Of a DNA stretch of 64,000 nt, positions 33,683 through 42,090 are shown in pieces. Position 1 is the first letter of the stretch. Each line of letters opens with the position of its first letter. Source of the DNA: Alitiscatomonas aceti (GTDB taxonomy: Bacteria > Bacillota > Clostridia > Lachnospirales > Lachnospiraceae); assembly GCF_025567195.1 (NCBI RefSeq), contig NZ_JAOQJF010000009.1, positions 1 through 64,000 of the forward strand. Reading direction: 5' to 3'. Below the pieces are notes generated by a model. It made no database searches and had not been told where the DNA came from. It saw only the letters and a list, made by a program, of their open reading frames with translations. Position numbers and translations under genes: made by a program.

Positions 33683-34537
33683 ATGGGGATCATTCCCGGC
33701 CTTCTGGCTGGCGGAGCGGCCGCGGCGCTGTTCCTGGGACGTTCGGAGTATGAAAAGGACTGCCTGGTGACGGACACCTATGAGATCTGCTCTCCGAAGC
33801 TTACGGAAGGCGGCCGGACCCTTGTTTTTTTAACAGACCTTCATGATAAAGAGTTTGGTCCCGGCAACCGGCGGCTGCTGGAGACCATAAGAGCCGCAGG
33901 GCCGGACGCTGTCCTCATCGGCGGCGACATGATGGTGGCAAAGGGGAAGGGCGAACTGGAAACGTCTCTGAGGCTTATAAAGGCCCTGGCCGGGGAATTT
34001 CCTGTATACTGCGGCAACGGCAACCACGAGCTCCGTATGAAAAACAAGACGGAGATCTACGGAAACAAGTACTGGGAATACAGGGAGGCCCTGGAAAAAA
34101 TGGGGGTCGTCCATGTTTCAGACGGCCATGTATGCCTGGACAGGGATCTGGTCCTTTACGGGGTGGACCTGCCGGAACGGTATTACCGGCCGGGAACGCC
34201 GTTCATGGAGCCGGGATTTATGGAAAAGGCCTTGGGAAAGTCAGATGAAAAACGGTTTTCCATTCTCCTGGCCCATTCTCCTGTGTTTTTTGAGGAATAT
34301 GCGGCCTGGGGGGCGGATCTGACCCTTTCGGGCCATTTTCACGGCGGAACCATCCGTCTGCCCGTTCTGGGAGGGGTCATGACGCCCCAATACCAGTTTT
34401 TTTACCCCCGCTGTGCCGGTGAATTTACGGATGAGAAAGGGCGCAGGATGCTGGTGGGCCGGGGACTGGGGACCCATTCCATCAATATCCGGTTCTGTGA
34501 TAAACCACAAGTTCTAGTGGTGAAATTAAAACCGTAA
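33683..34537 (+). CDS. Membrane-anchored metallophosphoesterase
   Basis: 284 residues. One N-terminal hydrophobic segment (residues 3-17) is followed by a calcineurin-like fold: FLTDLHDKEFG (motif DxH), IGGDMM (GD), GNGNHE (GNHE), LLAHSPVFF and GHFHGGTIRLP (GHxH). These are the five metal-binding motifs of the YkuE-like group. Substrate unknown. Located on the outer face if the segment is a signal anchor. Confidence 0.9.
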   Translation: MGIIPGLLAGGAAAALFLGRSEYEKDCLVTDTYEICSPKLTEGGRTLVFLTDLHDKEFGPGNRRLLETIRAAGPDAVLIGGDMMVAKGKGELETSLRLIKALAGEFPVYCGNGNHELRMKNKTEIYGNKYWEYREALEKMGVVHVSDGHVCLDRDLVLYGVDLPERYYRPGTPFMEPGFMEKALGKSDEKRFSILLAHSPVFFEEYAAWGADLTLSGHFHGGTIRLPVLGGVMTPQYQFFYPRCAGEFTDEKGRRMLVGRGLGTHSINIRFCDKPQVLVVKLKP

Positions 34538-34572
34538 ACAATATTTTGTTGCATAATCTTTTGGCAAACCTA

Positions 34573-34601
34573 TTTACAGCAGATGAAAAGTCTGATATAC
34601 T
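34573..34601 (+). promoter_or_regulatory. Promoter before scpA leader
   Basis: TTTACA (34573-34578), 17-base spacer, TATACT (34596-34601). The start of transcription would be near 34608, only 13 bases before a terminator. Confidence 0.75.
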
Positions 34602-34620
34602 GTGTTAGCAATGCCCAGGA

Positions 34621-34651
34621 AGAGAGTTCCGGAACGCGGGACTCTCTTTTT
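34621..34651 (+). terminator. Leader terminator before scpA
   Basis: AGAGAGTTCC / GGGACTCTCT (one wobble) with a 7-base loop, then five T. It lies directly after the promoter and 69 bases before scpA. It may attenuate the scpA-scpB-nrdD operon or end a tiny RNA. Confidence 0.85.
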
Positions 34652-34719
34652 ATAGCCGGCGGCTGCCGGAGGGCTTCCGGAGGCGGATCCCGACAACAGC
34701 CCCGGGCGGAGGAGAGGAC

Positions 34720-35511
34720 ATGGAACTGTCGTACAAGCTGGAGAAATTTGAGGGTCCCCTGGACCTGCTGCTCCACCTGATCGAGAAAAATAAGATCAAT
34801 ATTTACGATATCCCCATTGCAGAGATCACGGACCAGTACCTGGAATACGTAAGCTGCATGGAAGAGGAATCCCTGGATGTGGTCAGCGAATTCCTGGTGA
34901 TGGCAGCGACACTTTTGGATATCAAGGCCAGGATGCTGCTGCCCCGGGAGGTCAGTGAGGAAGGGGAGGAAGAGGATCCCCGGGCCGAACTGGTGGAACG
35001 GCTCCTGGAGTATAAGACGTATAAATACATGTCCCTGGAGCTGAAGGACATGGAAGTGGATGCAGACAAGGTCTTTTATAAGGCCCCGACGATCCCCAGA
35101 GAGGTGGAAAAGTATGAGGAGCCGGTGGATCTGGACCAGCTTCTGGACGGCCTGACCCTGTCGAAGCTCCAGAAGATCTTTGAATCCGTGATGAAGCGCC
35201 GGGAAGACAAGATCGATCCGGTGCGCAGTACCTTCGGGACCATAAAAAAGGAACCGGTGAGCCTGGAGGAAAAGATCGAGGCTGTGCTGGAATACGCTGA
35301 GAGGCACCGGAGGTTCAGCTTCCGGGGCATGCTAAGCCGCCAGAGGGACAAGACGGAGATCGTGGTCACGTTCCTGGCCCTTCTGGAGCTGATGAAAATG
35401 GGCCGGATCCATCTGACCCAGGAGCATTTGTTTGACGATATGATGATCGAGGCCCTGGAGCCGGAGGAGACCAGGGACCAGACCGGGACCCGGGCGGAGG
35501 AAATCGGATGA
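34720..35511 (+). CDS. scpA: Segregation and condensation protein A
   Basis: 263 residues, kleisin subunit of the SMC-ScpAB condensin. The N-terminus (LEKFEGPLDLLLHLIEKNKINIYDIPIAEITDQYLEY) is diagnostic, followed by FLVMAATLLDIKARMLLP. The C-terminal winged helix (EIVVTFLALLELMKMGRIHLTQE) binds the SMC head. GGAGAGG precedes the ATG. It overlaps scpB by 4 bases. Confidence 0.96.
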   Translation: MELSYKLEKFEGPLDLLLHLIEKNKINIYDIPIAEITDQYLEYVSCMEEESLDVVSEFLVMAATLLDIKARMLLPREVSEEGEEEDPRAELVERLLEYKTYKYMSLELKDMEVDADKVFYKAPTIPREVEKYEEPVDLDQLLDGLTLSKLQKIFESVMKRREDKIDPVRSTFGTIKKEPVSLEEKIEAVLEYAERHRRFSFRGMLSRQRDKTEIVVTFLALLELMKMGRIHLTQEHLFDDMMIEALEPEETRDQTGTRAEEIG

Positions 35512-36143
35512 GAGTAGAGGATTTAAGGGAGCAGGAGGCCGTTGTGGAGGCCGTGCTCTTTACCATGGGCCGGTCAGTGGAGATCCGGCAGCTGGCTGCG
35601 GCCCTGGAAACGGGAGAACCGGAGGCAGAGGCTGCCGCAGAAAGGCTGAAGGCCCGTTATGAGGAGAGTGTCTGCGGAATGCAGGTGCTGCGGCTGGAAA
35701 ACAGCTATCAGATGTGTACCAGGACCGGATATTATGAAAACCTGATCCGGGTGGCTGCTGCGCCGAAAAAGCAGGTGCTGTCGGACGTGGTCCTGGAGAC
35801 TTTGGCCATTATTGCTTATAAGCAGCCGGTGACCAAGGCGGATATTGAGAAAATAAGAGGTGTCAAATCGGATCATGCGGTGAACCGCCTCATTGAATAT
35901 AATCTGGTTTATGAGGCAGGAAGGCTGGACGCGCCGGGAAAACCGGCACTGTTTGCGACCACAGAGGAATTCCTGCGGAGATTTGGAGTGAGCTCCACGG
36001 AGAACCTGCCGGAGATGGATCTGGAACAGAAAGAGGAGATCCGGTCAGAGGTGGAGGAGGAGTTGAATCTGAAGGCAGGCCCCGGCGGGCTGCTGGATGG
36101 AACGACAGAAAACGAGGAGGAACAGGACCATGAGATGCAGTGA
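35508..36143 (+). CDS. scpB: Segregation and condensation protein B
   Basis: 211 residues. Two winged helices: EAVLFTMGRSVEIRQLAAAL and VVLETLAIIAYKQPVTKADIEKIRGV, the latter a ScpB hallmark, followed by LIEYNLVYEAGRLDAPGKPALFATTEEFLRRFG. ScpB dimers bind ScpA. The last 14 bases overlap nrdD, tying the genes in one operon. Confidence 0.96.
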   Translation: MRVEDLREQEAVVEAVLFTMGRSVEIRQLAAALETGEPEAEAAAERLKARYEESVCGMQVLRLENSYQMCTRTGYYENLIRVAAAPKKQVLSDVVLETLAIIAYKQPVTKADIEKIRGVKSDHAVNRLIEYNLVYEAGRLDAPGKPALFATTEEFLRRFGVSSTENLPEMDLEQKEEIRSEVEEELNLKAGPGGLLDGTTENEEEQDHEMQ

Positions 36144-38262
36144 TATCAAAGTCATAAAAAAAGACGGCACCCGGGAGGATTTTAATGTACAGAAGGTGGT
36201 GGTGGCCGTCAATAAGTCCGCCAACCGGGCTATGATCACATTTTCCCGGGCGGAGATCAATTTTATCTGCCAGTTCGTAGAGGAGAAGGCAGAGCAGATG
36301 GAGGTGGGCGAGATCCCCATTGCCCAGATGCACAACATTGTGGAGGGAGCCCTGGAGCGGGTCAATCCCCTGGTGGCCAAGAGCTACCGGGATTACAGGA
36401 ACTATAAGCAGGATTTCGTGCAGATGCTGGACGAGGTGTACAAAAAGAGCCAGTCCATCATGTACATCGGAGACAAGGAAAACAGCAATACGGACAGTGC
36501 CCTGGTATCCACCAAGAGGAGCCTGATCTTCAACGAGCTGAATAAGTCCCTGTACCAGAAATTTTTCATGACCGTGGAGGAGCTCCAGGCCTGCCGGGAC
36601 GGATATCTGTATATCCATGATATGTCCGCCCGCCGCGATACCATGAACTGCTGTCTTTTTGATGTGCAGACTGTGCTCACCGGCGGCTTTGAAATGGGGA
36701 ACCTGTGGTATAACGAGCCCAAGACCCTGGACGTGGCCTTTGACGTGATCGGAGATATCGTTTTAAGCGCTGCCAGCCAGCAGTACGGCGGCTTTACAGT
36801 CCCCAGTGTGGAAAATATCCTAGCCCCCTATGCGGAAAAGTCCTATGAAAAATATATAAAAAAATATACGGACCTGGGCATTTCTGAGGAGAAAGCAAAG
36901 GAAGTGGCCTGGAACGACGTCCAGAGGGACATGGAGCAGGGCTTCCAGGGCTGGGAGTACAAGTTTAATTCCGTTTCCTCCAGCCGCGGTGATTACCCCT
37001 TTATCACTATGACCGCAGGGACCGGGACCAGCCGGTTCGCCAAAATGGCCACTATTACCATGCTGAACGTCAGAAGAAAGGGACAGGGAAAGCAAGACCA
37101 TAAAAAGCCGGTCCTTTTCCCGAAGCTGGTATTCCTTTATGATGAAAACCTCCACGGCCCCGGAAAGGAGCTGGAGGATGTGTTTGAGGCGGGGATCGAG
37201 TGCTCCTCCCGGACCATGTATCCAGACTGGCTGTCCCTGACAGGAGAGGGCTATATTGCCAGCATGTATAAGAAATATGGAAAGATCATCAGCCCCATGG
37301 GCTGCCGCGCCTTCCTGTCCCCCTGGTACGAAAGAGGTGGAATGGAGCCGGCGGACGAACAGGATTCTCCTGTATTCGTGGGCCGCTTCAACATCGGCGT
37401 CGTAAGCCTGCACCTGCCCATGATCCTGGCAAAGGCCCGCCAGGAGAGCCGCGATTTCTACCAGGTCCTGGACTACTATCTGGAGCTGATCCGGAAAATC
37501 CATATCCGCACCTACGCATATCTGGGCGAGATGCGGGCCTCCACCAATCCGCTGGCTTACTGCGAGGGCGGCTTTTACGGCGGCCACCTGGGCCTCCACG
37601 ATAAGATCAAGCCTCTCCTTAAAACAGCCACCGCATCCTTCGGGATCACAGCCTTTAATGAGCTCCAGCAGCTTTACAACGGCAAGTCCCTGGTGGAGGA
37701 CGGCCAGTTTGCCCTGGAGGTGCTCCAGCACATCAACGACAAGGTCAACGAATTCAAGGAGGCCGACGGAAACCTGTACGCCATCTATGCCACACCGGCG
37801 GAGAACCTGTGCGGCCTCCAGGTAAAGCAGTTCAGGGAAAAATACGGGATCGTGGAGAATGTGTCCGACCGGGAGTACGTAAGCAACGGCTTCCACTGCC
37901 ATGTGACCGAGGATATCACCCCCATTGAGAAGCAGAATCTGGAATACCGGTTCTGGGAGCTCTCTAACGGAGGAAAGATCCAGTATGTGAAGTATCCCAT
38001 CGACTATAACAAAGAAGCCATCAAATCCCTGGTGCGCCGGGCTATGAAGATGGGCTTCTACGAGGGCGTGAACCTGTCCCTTTCCTACTGCGACGACTGT
38101 GGCCACGAAGAGCTGAACATGGACGTATGCCCGGTCTGCGGCAGCAAAAACCTGACAAAGATCGACCGGATGAACGGCTACCTAAGCTACTCCCGTGTCA
38201 AAGGCGACACCCGCCTAAACGACGCCAAAATGGCCGAGATCGCCGAAAGGAAAAGTATGTAA
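36130..38262 (+). CDS. nrdD: Anaerobic (class III) ribonucleoside-triphosphate reductase
   Basis: 710 residues. It makes dNTPs without oxygen with a glycyl radical. The ATP-cone covers residues 1-95 (IKVIKKDGTREDFNVQKVV). The barrel includes YIHDMSARRDTMNCCLFD, with a catalytic Cys pair region, and later SIDxR-like segments. The Zn site is CDDCGHEELNMDVCPVCGS and the glycyl radical lies in RMNGYLSYSR near the end. The ATG at 36130 has GAGGAGGAAC before it and overlaps scpB. A second, different NrdD is encoded at 54222. The activase gene follows, split off by a repeat array. Confidence 0.95.
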   Translation: MRCSDIKVIKKDGTREDFNVQKVVVAVNKSANRAMITFSRAEINFICQFVEEKAEQMEVGEIPIAQMHNIVEGALERVNPLVAKSYRDYRNYKQDFVQMLDEVYKKSQSIMYIGDKENSNTDSALVSTKRSLIFNELNKSLYQKFFMTVEELQACRDGYLYIHDMSARRDTMNCCLFDVQTVLTGGFEMGNLWYNEPKTLDVAFDVIGDIVLSAASQQYGGFTVPSVENILAPYAEKSYEKYIKKYTDLGISEEKAKEVAWNDVQRDMEQGFQGWEYKFNSVSSSRGDYPFITMTAGTGTSRFAKMATITMLNVRRKGQGKQDHKKPVLFPKLVFLYDENLHGPGKELEDVFEAGIECSSRTMYPDWLSLTGEGYIASMYKKYGKIISPMGCRAFLSPWYERGGMEPADEQDSPVFVGRFNIGVVSLHLPMILAKARQESRDFYQVLDYYLELIRKIHIRTYAYLGEMRASTNPLAYCEGGFYGGHLGLHDKIKPLLKTATASFGITAFNELQQLYNGKSLVEDGQFALEVLQHINDKVNEFKEADGNLYAIYATPAENLCGLQVKQFREKYGIVENVSDREYVSNGFHCHVTEDITPIEKQNLEYRFWELSNGGKIQYVKYPIDYNKEAIKSLVRRAMKMGFYEGVNLSLSYCDDCGHEELNMDVCPVCGSKNLTKIDRMNGYLSYSRVKGDTRLNDAKMAEIAERKSM

Positions 38263-38267
38263 TCCAG

Positions 38268-38687
38268 CAAAGCCGTGCGGCAGAGCCTTCCAGGACCCGC
38301 CGTGCGAGCTTGCTCGCAAAGGAGGGGCCGGGAAGGCTCTGCCATAGGGCGCAGCCCCCACATGAATCATTGGGCGTCCATAAAGGCCACTTTTGGAGTT
38401 CCCATCCCCTCGCCCAATGATGAATGTCACGGCTTTGCGTCCAGCGGGAGGAGTTCCCCGCCGTGCGATCCTGTTTACCAAGGCGTGTCCGGGAAGGCTC
38501 TGCCATAGGGCGCAGCCCCTACATGAATCATTGGGCGTCCATAAAGGCCACTTTTGGAATTCCCATTCCCCCACCCAATGATGAATGTCACGGCTTTGCA
38601 CCCCGCGGGAGGAGTTCCCCGCCGTGCGATCCTGTTTACCAAGGCGTGTCCGGGAAGCCTCTGCCATAAGGCGCAGCCCCCACACTC
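38268..38687. repeat. 161-bp tandem repeat array between nrdD and nrdG
   Basis: Two full 161-bp units (38299-38459 and 38460-38620) and a partial third (38621-38687). Every unit starts GCCGTGCGA and includes GGGAAGGCTCTGCC and CATGAATCATTGGGCG. Each also holds an inner dyad ATCATTGGGCG / CGCCCAATGAT about 40 bases apart. An outer dyad pairs GCAAAGCCGTG (38268) with CACGGCTTTGC in each unit. Units 1 and 2 are near identical apart from bases 8-28. The array should fold strongly as RNA on either strand and separates nrdD from its activase. Confidence 0.9.
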
Positions 38688-38712
38688 CGGACGGAAAGAA
38701 AGGAAAATACCC

Positions 38713-39201
38713 ATGCGATACCATAATATTACCAAAGACGACATGTTAAACGGCGACGGCCTGCGCACCGTCCTGTGGGTGGCAGGCTGCAGCCATGGCT
38801 GCAAGAACTGCCACAATCCCATCACCTGGGATATCTGCGGCGGGATCCCCTTCGACGATGCGGCCAGAGAGGAGCTGTTTGCCGAACTCAGTCAGCCCTA
38901 CATCTCCGGCGTTACCATGAGCGGCGGCGATCCCCTCCACATGGCCAACCGGGACGAGATCGGAGCTCTCATAAAAGAGATCCATGAGACCTTCCCGGAC
39001 AAGACCATCTGGATCTATACCGGCTATCTTTGGGAGGAAGTAAAAGACCTTCCGTTTATGCCCCTGGCAGACGTACTGGTGGACGGTCCTTTTATAGAAG
39101 AACAAAAAGACACCGCCCTTCACTGGAAGGGCAGTGCCAATCAGAGAGTCATTGATGTGAAGCGATCCCTGGCCGAAGGCCGTGTGGTCCTCCACGCCTG
39201 A
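38713..39201 (+). CDS. nrdG: Anaerobic ribonucleotide reductase activating protein
   Basis: 162 residues, a radical SAM activase that makes the glycyl radical on NrdD. The cluster motif is CSHGCKNCHN (CxxxCxxC). Further features: VTMSGGDPLHMANRDEI and IWIYTGYLWEEV. The ATG at 38713 has AAAGGAAAA before it; the frame can be read back into the repeat array, but that part is not protein-like. GC-rich dyads at 39205-39270 lie between it and the convergent gene and may stop both. Confidence 0.95.
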   Translation: MRYHNITKDDMLNGDGLRTVLWVAGCSHGCKNCHNPITWDICGGIPFDDAAREELFAELSQPYISGVTMSGGDPLHMANRDEIGALIKEIHETFPDKTIWIYTGYLWEEVKDLPFMPLADVLVDGPFIEEQKDTALHWKGSANQRVIDVKRSLAEGRVVLHA

Positions 39202-39287
39202 TCCCGCCGGAGCGGAGCGTCCGGCGCTCCATCCCGCGGAGGGAAACCTATGCCGCAGGATCCGCCCGCCGCAGGCAGGCTCCTTCC

Positions 39288-40310
39288 TTATTTTCCAGAA
39301 TCCCGCGAAAGCCTCACCGGCTTCCCCGAAACCAGGGATTCCTTCACCGCATCCAATAGTTCCAGAACAGAGATCACGTCCGTCCCCGGGATGAACGCGG
39401 TCTCTTTTTTACTGCGGACACAGTCCGCAAAATACTCCGTTTCCTCCCGGTACGGATCGTATCTGGGAATCTCCAGCTCCTCTCCAGGCTTCCCCGCCTT
39501 ATAAAGCGTCATGGCCCCATCCCGGCTCTCATAAACCACAGAGGCCCTTTCGCCATTTACCCGGAAGGACGCGGAAAACGGGAAATCCCCGGTCATATCC
39601 ATAAAGCCCTCGGCCACTGCCGGAACACCCGAGGAAAAGCGCAGGCAGGTGGAAACGTTGTTAAAGCATCCGTTCTCCTCCCTATCCCCAATGGCGTAAA
39701 CCGTTTCCGCCGGACCGAAAACACTGTATAAAAAATCAAGCTCATGGATATGGAGATCATAAAGCCCTCCGCCGGATTTTTCTGGATCCCGGTGCCAGAC
39801 AGTCCAGTCCGGGTGAGAGGAGAGACGGCTCATGTAGACATTTTTTATCCTCCCCAGCTGTCCGCTCCGGATCAGCCGGGCCAGGGCCCTGTACTCCGGC
39901 CAGAAACGGACCACCTGCATGACCATAAAGGGAACGTCTGCGTCCGCTGCCTCCGCCACCAGCCTCCGGGCCGTCTCTGCATCCAGGGCCAGGGGCTTTT
40001 CACACATCACAGGGACCCGGCGGGCCAGAGCCCGCCGGACCATCTCCTCATGGGTATAGGTGGGGGTGCAGATGAGGACCACGTCCAGGGCCTCGTTCCG
40101 GTACATCTGCTCCTGGTCCGTATAGTAGGGGACCTGGAACCTCTCCGCTGTCTTCCTTCCCTTTTCCGTATCCCGGCCGCAGATGCAGGCCAGGGATACG
40201 GTGTCAGAAGCCTTCAGGGCGTTTCCATAGGTGACACAGATGGAGCCGGGACCGATGATCCCGATCCGGAATTTAGTGGAGATTTTTTCTGGGATCATAT
40301 TCAAAGCCAT
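39288..40310 (-). CDS. Gfo/Idh/MocA-family oxidoreductase
   Basis: 340 residues. The Rossmann N-terminus has FRIGIIGPGSICVTYGNALK and later VVLICTPTYTHEEMVRRAL, MCEKPLAL (the EKP motif) and the C-terminal HDLHIHELDFLYSVFG-like segment (read as YDLHIHELDFLY). It probably oxidises or reduces a sugar-like substrate with NAD(P). It overlaps the peptidase gene upstream by 38 bases, so the two are translationally linked. The ATG at 40310 has no good ribosome site; MIPEKIS at 40298 is an alternative. Confidence 0.9.
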   Translation of the reverse strand: MALNMIPEKISTKFRIGIIGPGSICVTYGNALKASDTVSLACICGRDTEKGRKTAERFQVPYYTDQEQMYRNEALDVVLICTPTYTHEEMVRRALARRVPVMCEKPLALDAETARRLVAEAADADVPFMVMQVVRFWPEYRALARLIRSGQLGRIKNVYMSRLSSHPDWTVWHRDPEKSGGGLYDLHIHELDFLYSVFGPAETVYAIGDREENGCFNNVSTCLRFSSGVPAVAEGFMDMTGDFPFSASFRVNGERASVVYESRDGAMTLYKAGKPGEELEIPRYDPYREETEYFADCVRSKKETAFIPGTDVISVLELLDAVKESLVSGKPVRLSRDSGK

Positions 40311-41763
40311 TGTCTAACGGGAACAGGGGACGCGGTACGGTCTCATAGCGGAGGGTCTTTAAATCCTCGTTGGTGCTGCCCTTTGTCAGCACCAGGATGG
40401 CTCTTTTCGCAAAGGCCTCGTGCTCATCGCCCAGATACCCCAGCTTGCAGACGACCATGGGAGCCTTGGAAAGGTCCAGGCCCATGTCTAGGAAGACTCT
40501 GGGGCCAGCATAGCCGATGTGCTGTTCAGCCAGGATAATGTCGATGTTGTGGGTGCGGAATACGGCCACATCGCCGTTGGAGCGGCCAAAGCCGTCCCAG
40601 TCCTTTACATAGTTCATAACGGTCCCTGTGGCGGTCACCGGGCTTGAGGTCTTTGTATCAAACTTTGCACCGAAGGTCAGGGTGATCTCCTGGCCTACCT
40701 TGCCCTCGCAGGCCTTTGTGGCCTCGGGATCATAAAAACCGCCGTAAGCCACCGGATGGGGAAGAGAAAGGACCCTGTCATCGGCGATGAGCATTTTTAC
40801 GAATTCGGTCACATCCGAGGAAGAGCCGGCTGTGGGGTTGTCTCCGGAGTCGGAAAGGAATACGGGATACTGTCCCCTTCCAATGGACTCGAAGGCTGCG
40901 TCGATGGCTTCTTTTTCATGGAGAGCCTCGGTCTGGAAGCAGAATTCATCCTTTTTTGACCAGATAAACTCAGCCAGCCGCAGGGCCTCTGCATCTGCCA
41001 GCTCCTGGTTTTCCGCAACCACATAAACGGCTACGGAGCTGTCCGGGTTGTCGGCCCAGGGGAAGCCCATCAGATAGGAGGCGGCCATGATGCCCTCCTT
41101 TTTCTCGGTTTCACGGAGTTCATTGATCAGCGTGATCATGGGCTCCACGGTGGTGGAGGACTGTTCTCCGGCAATGAGGATGGGGACCCGTACCCAGGCA
41201 GATTTTGCCTGAACGCCGTCATTTAAGGCGTGGATGGTCATTTTTGCGGCATGGATGCCGGTCTCAGTGCAGTCTGTATGGGGCGCGCACTTATAGCCCA
41301 CGAAGCCATTGCAGTTTTTGTGCATCCGTTCGGTCATGGTAGTGTGCATGTCCAGGGATGCGAAGATCGGGATATCCGGGAACAGCTTTCTTAAATCCTC
41401 TAATAAATAGCCCTCAGCGTCTCCGATCTTTTTGATCCGCATGGAGCCGTGGAGGGAAAGGGTGATGGCATCCAACGGTTTTTTCTCGTTTTCCTTTCTG
41501 GCCACCTCAAGAATTTCATTTTTTATGCCCTGGTAGAAGTCGTAGTCCACCTCTCCATTGGGGACAGCACGGCAGGAAACGGCCGGGACCACTTCATAGC
41601 CTGCGTCCATTAAGGTCTTTACAACGCCGGTCAGGGAATCGTTATCGCGGAAGTTCTCAAAAAATTCCTGTCCGCGGAGTACACGGAATTCGTTCTCTCC
41701 CGCAACGATGGGGTTGAAGGAGTTGGATTCATGATGCATGGCTGCAACTAAGACTCGTTTCAT
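40273..41763 (-). CDS. M81 family peptidase (MlrC-like)
   Basis: 496 residues. The N-terminus (RVLVAAMHHESNSFNPIVAG) and HTDCTETGIHAAKM in the middle match the M81/MlrC group, along with DSGDNPTAGSSSDVTEF. MlrC cleaves linearised microcystin in Sphingomonas; relatives are found in many bacteria with unknown substrates. His and Asp ligands are visible in MHHES and DMHTTMTE. It diverges from the Dpp transporter operon and may act on imported peptides, which is inference. ACAGGAGAGG precedes the ATG. Confidence 0.9.
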   Translation of the reverse strand: MKRVLVAAMHHESNSFNPIVAGENEFRVLRGQEFFENFRDNDSLTGVVKTLMDAGYEVVPAVSCRAVPNGEVDYDFYQGIKNEILEVARKENEKKPLDAITLSLHGSMRIKKIGDAEGYLLEDLRKLFPDIPIFASLDMHTTMTERMHKNCNGFVGYKCAPHTDCTETGIHAAKMTIHALNDGVQAKSAWVRVPILIAGEQSSTTVEPMITLINELRETEKKEGIMAASYLMGFPWADNPDSSVAVYVVAENQELADAEALRLAEFIWSKKDEFCFQTEALHEKEAIDAAFESIGRGQYPVFLSDSGDNPTAGSSSDVTEFVKMLIADDRVLSLPHPVAYGGFYDPEATKACEGKVGQEITLTFGAKFDTKTSSPVTATGTVMNYVKDWDGFGRSNGDVAVFRTHNIDIILAEQHIGYAGPRVFLDMGLDLSKAPMVVCKLGYLGDEHEAFAKRAILVLTKGSTNEDLKTLRYETVPRPLFPLDNGFEYDPRKNLH

Positions 41764-41837
41764 TCTGATACCTCTCCTGTAAAAAAAGTTTTTTGATAAT
41801 AGGGGTCTGAAGGTTTTATATTCAAACCACCGCGTTT

Positions 41838-41866
41838 ATTTTACCACTGTATTATGTCTTTGTAAA
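41838..41866 (-). promoter_or_regulatory. Promoter of the M81-oxidoreductase operon
   Basis: On the minus strand: TTTACA (41861-41866), 17-base spacer, TAAAAT (41838-41843). Confidence 0.75.
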
Positions 41867-41981
41867 TAAAACCGGCCTGGGATTCTAAAAAAAAGAAAAG
41901 GCAGAATAGACAAAAATGATAAAAAATTTTTGGTAAAAACATTTAAAAATAAGGAATGGAACGGATTAATTTTAAAAATAC

Positions 41982-42010
41982 TTGTATAAAATAACAAAAT
42001 ACGTTATAAT
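41982..42010 (+). promoter_or_regulatory. dppA promoter
   Basis: TTGTAT (41982-41987), 17-base spacer, TATAAT (42005-42010). It diverges from the M81 promoter within an AT-rich 327-base gap, so one regulator could control both. Confidence 0.78.
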
Positions 42011-42090
42011 AAAATCTGTAATTCCGACGGGTGTAATGGCACGCCCGGCAGTATTAGGATTATACAATGAGAAGGGAGAGCTCAGAAAAG

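Noticed and set aside
36820..38106. 428-codon minus-strand frame opposite nrdD
   Set aside because: A shadow of nrdD; no independent evidence.
38299..38687. CRISPR array
   Set aside because: Unit length is 161 bp with no spacers; it is a plain tandem repeat.
38198..38825. Several overlapping frames in the nrdD-nrdG gap
   Set aside because: They arise from the tandem repeat and repeat themselves; no start sites and no protein-like features.
41867..41981. CodY-like box in the dpp upstream region
   Set aside because: AT-rich runs here loosely resemble AATTTTCWGAAAATT but no good match was found.
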